Shown piece by piece: positions 59,646 through 64,000 of a stretch of DNA of 64,000 nucleotides. How positions within the stretch are numbered: the first letter of the stretch is position 1; each line of letters starts with the position of its first letter. Position numbers and translations under genes: made by a program. Below the pieces are notes generated by a model. It made no database searches, was not told where the DNA came from, and worked only from the letters and a program-made list of their open reading frames with translations. The DNA comes from an uncultured Acidilobus sp. JCHS (lineage in GTDB: Archaea > Thermoproteota > Thermoprotei_A > Sulfolobales > Acidilobaceae): NCBI GenBank assembly GCA_000495735.1, contig AYMD01000001.1, forward strand, positions 207,231 to 271,230. Reading direction: 5' to 3'.

Positions 59646-60443
59646 ATGTCTTACATCGAGAAGATGAGCAGGCTTGTAGCCCTCAACCAGCTCTACATAA
59701 TCATCTACAGCGTGTTGGCGGCCATAATTGGGGTTAACATCTACCTCTTCCTCCTGGTATTCGTCTTCATAGCCATAAGCATGATAGTCCAGAGCGTCCT
59801 GACCAGCAGCAACCTGAACGAGAAGGGCAGCTACGTGCCCGAGATACTCTCAGGCAAGAGGCTCTTCCATGAGGACAACACGAGGGCCATACAGACGAGG
59901 GACCAGCTGATATACCTTGACCTGCAGGAACAGACAAAGTTCTCCCTCTACACAACCTTTGGCGTCCTGATAGGCCTGGCGTACTTCTTCACGCTGTGGA
60001 AGTACATACCTGACCTCGCGTCCCTCATAGCGCTGAAGCTCTATGGCTCGTCCGCCCTCGAGTCGCTGCCGCTCTGGGAGGCCAGGCTTGCCCTCTTCCT
60101 GGCCTTCCTGGCCTACTTCGAAGGCTACTTCGTAATAAACCAGGGCATAATGATGTGGGCCCTGAGCAGGGTCAAGAAGCTCCCAGCCCTCAACATACCC
60201 ACCTCTTACATAGTTACAGACAAGGGGGTGGTCATAAAGGGCCTCATGACTACCAAGGGCGTGAGGTTCCCACTACCTCCTGATGTGAGGCTCAACTTGG
60301 ACAAGAACAGGAGGTTCGTGGAGCTCGTGAGGGACGGGAGGAGGACCGTGACCAAGCTGAGGCTCTACACAAGGAACCCGGATAAGCTTTACGACATACT
60401 TAGGAGGGTCGCCCTGGCCTCCTCCCAGCGACAGGAGGGCTAA
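59646..60443 (+). CDS. DUF2208-like membrane protein
   Basis: A 265-aa protein with four or five membrane helices (LYIIIYSVLAAIIGVNIYLF, VFIAISMIVQSVL, FGVLIGLAYFFTLW, LALFLAFLAYFEGYFVI) and a C-terminal cytosolic domain with IVTDKGVVIKGL and RFVELVRDGRRTVTKLRLYT. This matches crenarchaeal DUF2208, of unknown function. ATG at 59646, with TTTAAATAG (59608-59616) as TATA. Genes either side are unrelated. Confidence 0.7.
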   Translation: MSYIEKMSRLVALNQLYIIIYSVLAAIIGVNIYLFLLVFVFIAISMIVQSVLTSSNLNEKGSYVPEILSGKRLFHEDNTRAIQTRDQLIYLDLQEQTKFSLYTTFGVLIGLAYFFTLWKYIPDLASLIALKLYGSSALESLPLWEARLALFLAFLAYFEGYFVINQGIMMWALSRVKKLPALNIPTSYIVTDKGVVIKGLMTTKGVRFPLPPDVRLNLDKNRRFVELVRDGRRTVTKLRLYTRNPDKLYDILRRVALASSQRQEG

Positions 60444-60530
60444 GCGTACCTACTTCTCCTTAAAAGCGTTTTCAGCCAGAGGGGACCATGACTCCTAAAA
60501 AGAGGTCCCCGCAACAGGTGCCAGAGGCTG

Positions 60531-61334
60531 ATGAGCGCGTCACAGGACGAGCAGGTATATGCGCTGCTGAGGCCGTACGTGGCGGCCTGGTTCAGGGAGA
60601 AGTACGGCTCCTTCACAGAGCCCCAGCTTGGGGCCATACCCCTGATAAAGGCAGGGAAGAGCGTGCTCATCTCGAGCCCCACGGGCACGGGCAAGACGCT
60701 GGCGGCCTTCCTGGCCATACTTGACGAGCTCTTCGCAATGGGCGAGAGGGGGACCCTCGAGGACAAGATATACGCTGTCTACGTGAGCCCCCTCAGGGCC
60801 CTTGACAACGACATGTACAGGAACCTCCTGGCCCCGCTGAGGGAGATAACGGAGAAGGCCAAGTCAATGGGCTACGACCTGCCGGAGATAAGGGTTGCCA
60901 CGAGGACCAGCGACACCTCGCCTAATGAGAAGCAGAGGATGCTCAGGAGGCCGCCCCACATACTGATAACGACCCCTGAGAGCCTGGCCATAAGCCTCGT
61001 GGCCCCGAGGTTCAGGGAGAGACTGTCGACGGCCAGGTGGGTCATAGTTGACGAGATACACGAGCTGGCCTCAAGCAAGAGGGGCTCCCACCTCGCCCTG
61101 ACGCTTGAGAGGCTTGAGGAGCTGGTCAGGGAGGCCGGCCAGCCTGGGCTGCAGAGGATAGGCCTCTCGGCGACCATAGCGCCGCTCGAGGACGTGACCC
61201 TTTTCCTCGGGGGCTACGACGATGAGGGGAGGCCGAGGCCCGTCGAGATAGTTGACGCCAGGTTTGCCAAGCCCTTCGACGTAAGGGTGGTCACGCCCAA
61301 GGTGGACCTCATACATGGGACCCCGACAAGATAA
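60531..61334 (+). CDS. Lhr-type DEAD-box helicase, N-terminal part (frameshifted)
   Basis: A 267-aa frame carrying RecA domain 1 of an Lhr/helicase superfamily 2 protein: Q-motif-like FTEPQLGAIP, Walker A SPTGTGKT (49-56), VYVSPLRALDND, TPESLAISL, DEIHEL and SATIAPLED (motif III). It ends at HGTPTR-stop, where family members read HGDPDK. A missing G in the G run at 61317-61319 explains this. ATG at 60531 has GGTGCC upstream; ATG at 60488, 24 bases from a TATA, is the alternative but lies in another frame. Confidence 0.8.
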   Translation: MSASQDEQVYALLRPYVAAWFREKYGSFTEPQLGAIPLIKAGKSVLISSPTGTGKTLAAFLAILDELFAMGERGTLEDKIYAVYVSPLRALDNDMYRNLLAPLREITEKAKSMGYDLPEIRVATRTSDTSPNEKQRMLRRPPHILITTPESLAISLVAPRFRERLSTARWVIVDEIHELASSKRGSHLALTLERLEELVREAGQPGLQRIGLSATIAPLEDVTLFLGGYDDEGRPRPVEIVDARFAKPFDVRVVTPKVDLIHGTPTR

Positions 61335-63250
61335 ACGAGGAGATCTATAACACCATAGCTGACCTGTCGAAGACGGCCCAGGACAACCCTGTCTTCACGA
61401 ACACTAGGAGCGCCACGGAGAGGGTTGTGTTCAAGCTGAAGAAGCTCATGAGCTCAAGGGGCTACATCGATATGGACGAGATAGAGGCCCACCACAGCAG
61501 CCTCTCGAGGGACGTGAGGCTTGACGTTGAGGAGAAGCTGAAGAGGGCCCTCCTGAGGCTCGTCGTCTCGAGCACAAGCCTTGAGCTCGGCATAGACATA
61601 GGGTACATAGACCTCGTGGTCCTCCTGAGCAGCCCCAAGAGCGTGAGCAGGCTCCTCCAGAGGGTGGGCAGGTCAGGGCACCACATAACCCAGGTGAGCA
61701 GGGGAGTCCTGGTCGTTGTGGACAGGGATGACCTTGTTGAGTGCACGGTGCTGGCCAGGGCGGCCATGGACAGGAAGATAGACAAGGTCCACATACCGAG
61801 GAGCCCGCTTGACGTGCTGGCCCAGCACATAGTCGGCATGTCAATCGAGAGGAGGTGGAGGATAGATGAGGCCTACAGGGTGATAAGGAGGGCCTACCCC
61901 TTCCACGGCCTCAGCTGGGACGACTACATGTCGGTGCTCAGGTTCCTCGGAGGGGACGAGGGGCTGGAGGGCGAGGGCGTCTACTCCAAGATAAGGCTTG
62001 ACGAGGAGCTCGGTGAGTTCGGGAGAAAGAGGAGCGCCAGGATGATCTATCAGCTCAACGCTGGCACTATACCTGACGAGGCCAAGATCAAGGTGATATC
62101 GAGGGGCAAGAACATAGGGTCCCTTGAGGAGGAGTTCGTGGAGATACTGGAGCCCGGCGACATATTCGTCCTGGGCGGCAAGACCTACAGGTTCCTCAAG
62201 GCGGACGGCATGAAGGCGTTCGTTGAGCCCGCTGAGCACGAGAGGCCGACAGTGCCGAGCTGGTTCAGCGAGATGCTGCCCCTGGCCTTCGACAGCGCCC
62301 TCCTCGTGGGCGAGTTCAGGGAGACCATAGGGAGGCTCATAGAGGAGGGAAGGGTTGACGAGGCCCGAAGGCTTCTGATGGAGGTGTACAGGCTTGAGCC
62401 CCACGCCGCCGAGGAGGTGATTCAGTACGTCTGGGAGCAGCTCGCGTACGTGGGCGTCGTGCCGGGCAGGAGGACGGTGCTGATTGAGTACTTCCAGGAC
62501 GATGAGGGGGAGTGGAACCTAGTCTTCCACACGCTCTTTGGGAGAAGGACGAACGATGCACTCTCAAGGGCGTTCGCCAGCGTCCTGGCCGACACCCTTG
62601 GGGTCCCGGTCAAGGTCTCGGTCACGGACAACGCCTTCATGCTGACCTACGAGGGCAGGGCGCCTGACGAGAACCTCATAAGGGGCCTGCTCTCAACGGT
62701 CAACAGCAGGAGCCTGAGGAGCATCCTCGAGAGGGCAATAGCCAGGACTGAGATGATGAGGAGGAGGTTCAGGCACGTGGCCCAGAGGAGCTTCATGATA
62801 CTCAGGAGGTACAGGGGGCACGAGAGGAGCCCTGAGAGGATGCAGCTGAGCGCCCAGAGGCTCCTTGACGTTATGCTTGAGCTCATGCCGGAGAGCCCTG
62901 TCATCAAGGAGACCTTCAGGGAGATACTCGAGGACTACATGGACATAGAGAGCGCCAAGAAGGTGCTGGACTGGGTAGCCAGGGGCGAGGTCAAGGTCTT
63001 AGCCAGGGGCCCGCTCCCGTACCCGTCGCCGTTCGCCCACAACACCTTCGTAAGGGGCTACAGCGACGTGGTGCTAATGGAGGACAAGAGGAAGATACTG
63101 GCCTTCCTTCACGACAAGGTGATGGAGTACCTGAGGTCAAAGGGTAAGGCGCCTGAGGCCCTCAGCCCTGGGGCAGCCCTTCAGGGCGTTGATGGCGACG
63201 GAGGGGGCCAGCAGGCCGTCACACGTATCCCCTCTCAACAAGCTTCCTAG
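61319..63250 (+). CDS. Lhr-type helicase, C-terminal part
   Basis: After the frame break this frame reads DPDKINEEIYNTIADLSKTA and on through RecA domain 2 (PVFTNTRSATERVVFKLKK, EAHHSSLSRDVRLDVEEKLK, VSSTSLELGIDIGYIDLV, LLQRVGRSGHH) and a C-terminal winged-helix region. Joined with the N-terminal part it would be about 906 aa, the normal Lhr core length. Lhr helicases translocate 3' to 5' on DNA or DNA:RNA hybrids and act in repair. GTG at 61427 is only an internal codon. Ends 32 bases inside the convergent membrane gene. Confidence 0.85.
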   Translation, partial: DPDKINEEIYNTIADLSKTAQDNPVFTNTRSATERVVFKLKKLMSSRGYIDMDEIEAHHSSLSRDVRLDVEEKLKRALLRLVVSSTSLELGIDIGYIDLVVLLSSPKSVSRLLQRVGRSGHHITQVSRGVLVVVDRDDLVECTVLARAAMDRKIDKVHIPRSPLDVLAQHIVGMSIERRWRIDEAYRVIRRAYPFHGLSWDDYMSVLRFLGGDEGLEGEGVYSKIRLDEELGEFGRKRSARMIYQLNAGTIPDEAKIKVISRGKNIGSLEEEFVEILEPGDIFVLGGKTYRFLKADGMKAFVEPAEHERPTVPSWFSEMLPLAFDSALLVGEFRETIGRLIEEGRVDEARRLLMEVYRLEPHAAEEVIQYVWEQLAYVGVVPGRRTVLIEYFQDDEGEWNLVFHTLFGRRTNDALSRAFASVLADTLGVPVKVSVTDNAFMLTYEGRAPDENLIRGLLSTVNSRSLRSILERAIARTEMMRRRFRHVAQRSFMILRRYRGHERSPERMQLSAQRLLDVMLELMPESPVIKETFREILEDYMDIESAKKVLDWVARGEVKVLARGPLPYPSPFAHNTFVRGYSDVVLMEDKRKILAFLHDKVMEYLRSKGKAPEALSPGAALQGVDGDGGGQQAVTRIPSQQAS

Positions 63251-63974
63251 AGGCCGAGGCCCAGGGCCTGTCCAGGGCCAGAAGGGGCGAGACCAGAGCT
63301 AATGACGCCAGAGATGAGTAGAGGCTGAAGCTGAACGAGTCCAGGGAGTAGGAGAGCATTACGACTGGCACCATGACTATAATGACCAGCACGAGTCCCC
63401 TAATGCCTGCCTGTCCAGGGGTGAAGCCCTCGTACCTGAGCTGGGGCATCATGACCAGGCTGGCCGAGGCGAAGTAGGCAAGCACTGACAGCGCGGGGGT
63501 CGCTATGAGGAGCTGGGGCAGCAGGCCTATGGCCGGCCAGACGCCGAGAAGCCACATGGTCAGGTACGCTATGGAGAACGGGACAAGCGAGGCCAGGGTC
63601 ACCAGCGCCCAGCTCAGGGCGCTCAGCCTCAGGTACCTCCCTGGGCTTAGGGAGGTGAAGGCGAGCCAGGGCCTCTCGTTGATGACGTCAGAGGAGCTGA
63701 AGCCTATGAAGAGGACCTCAGCTATGACAGCTGGCATGTAGAAGAGGAGCCAGAAGGTCGTGGTCCCTCCTGACCTAGCGTCCCTGACGGCCTGGTAGCC
63801 GGTGGGCAGGAGCCCCAGGGCGTAGAGGGCCAGGGCGGCGGCCAGCAGGGAGAGCGAGGCGGCCGCCAGGTAGCCTATGAACTTCAGCAGGCTCACCCTC
63901 CTGCTGAAGTACCTTGAGCCCCCTGCGCTGAAGCCGCCGACCCTGCCGCTCAGGGTGATCGAGTTGAGCTTCAT
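63219..63974 (-). CDS. Membrane protein, ABC-2-like, 5' end beyond the window
   Basis: At least 251 aa with six membrane helices (YLAAASLSLLAAALALYALG, FWLLFYMPAVIAEVLFIGF and others) and a cytosolic N-terminus. INERPWLAFTSLSPGRYLR between helices is like the loop of ABC-2 permeases in which a subunit contacts the ATPase. The frame stays open upstream of ATG 63974 to the window edge (AALLRMKLNS...), so the start is probably outside. Role uncertain: multidrug or polysaccharide export is possible. Confidence 0.5.
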   Translation of the reverse strand: MKLNSITLSGRVGGFSAGGSRYFSRRVSLLKFIGYLAAASLSLLAAALALYALGLLPTGYQAVRDARSGGTTTFWLLFYMPAVIAEVLFIGFSSSDVINERPWLAFTSLSPGRYLRLSALSWALVTLASLVPFSIAYLTMWLLGVWPAIGLLPQLLIATPALSVLAYFASASLVMMPQLRYEGFTPGQAGIRGLVLVIIVMVPVVMLSYSLDSFSFSLYSSLASLALVSPLLALDRPWASASRKLVERGYV

Positions 63975-64000
63975 CCTCAGCAGGGCCGCTGGGCCCCTGG

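Noticed and set aside
60488-60530. Lhr start at ATG 60488
   Set aside because: Well placed after a TATA, but in a different frame from the helicase; a second frameshift would be required.

Overview
The window is about 60% G+C and reads as a compact thermophilic crenarchaeal chromosome, most like Acidilobus or its relatives. That placement is inferred from gene content, not from a search. The archaeal features are a GPN-loop GTPase, EndA splicing endonuclease, TruD, an M1 tricorn-factor-like aminopeptidase, an archaeal class I aldolase, GPT- and Alg13/14-type N-glycosylation enzymes, a surface protein with a coiled-coil stalk, and substrate-binding proteins with Thr-rich stalks and a C-terminal membrane anchor. 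TTG and GTG starts are common and genes are tightly packed. I see no rRNA, tRNA, CRISPR array or intact transposase.

Layout. 1-0.9 kb: end of a glycosylated surface protein, frameshifted. 1.1-5.3 kb: a GfcR-like PRTase/HTH regulator divergent from an ECF vitamin/nutrient transporter (S, T and fused A-A). 5.3-7.3 kb: a zinc-ribbon gene flanked by twin 22-bp palindromes, then truD. 7.3-12 kb: a degraded tnpB tail and a giant surface protein whose membrane anchor lies beyond a frameshift. 12-16.3 kb: an AP-superfamily phosphodiesterase, an amino-acid permease, sfsA and an unknown membrane protein. 16.4-22.7 kb: a glycan assembly region (two GT2 enzymes, a GPT-type sugar-phosphate transferase, a GalE-like epimerase and an Alg14-Alg13 fusion). 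22.8-28.3 kb: a second tnpB tail, then a peptide/sugar ABC importer lacking its ATPases. 28.4-31.3 kb: a sugar dehydrogenase and a fucose-isomerase-like protein. 31.3-34 kb: a sulfate-activation locus (cysC, sat) with two related ribbon-helix-helix genes. 34-36.7 kb: two unknown secreted anchored proteins. 36.9-42.6 kb: two peptidases, a Nudix hydrolase and a ferritin-like/VIT1 fusion. 42.7-47.1 kb: a RHH-coiled-coil protein, LutA/LutB-like proteins and a YedE sulfur transporter. 47.4-54.3 kb: mixed housekeeping (aldo-keto reductase, GPN GTPase, a split proC, CDGSH, PIN-like, PhoU-like, endA, ubiX). 54.4-60.4 kb: aldolase and PfkB kinase, a thiolase/DUF35 pair, SCP2, an amidohydrolase and a DUF2208-like membrane protein. 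60.5-64 kb: an Lhr-type helicase split by a frameshift and a membrane protein running off the window.

Functionally, the surface proteins carry many N-X-S/T sequons and sit near the enzymes that would build their glycan. The sat/cysC, YedE and CDGSH genes point to sulfur metabolism, and the permease, importer and peptidases to peptide heterotrophy. Four genes show reading-frame breaks (near positions 89, 11879, 50412 and 61318); these could be sequencing errors or real lesions. The best candidates for undescribed biology are the covarying twin palindromes around the zinc-ribbon gene, the solitary tnpB 3' ends with conserved hairpins (possible orphan guide-RNA scaffolds), the interleaved inverted repeats at 47274-47327 that would form an RNA pseudoknot, and the tandem 10-bp operator in the sat/cysC regulon.
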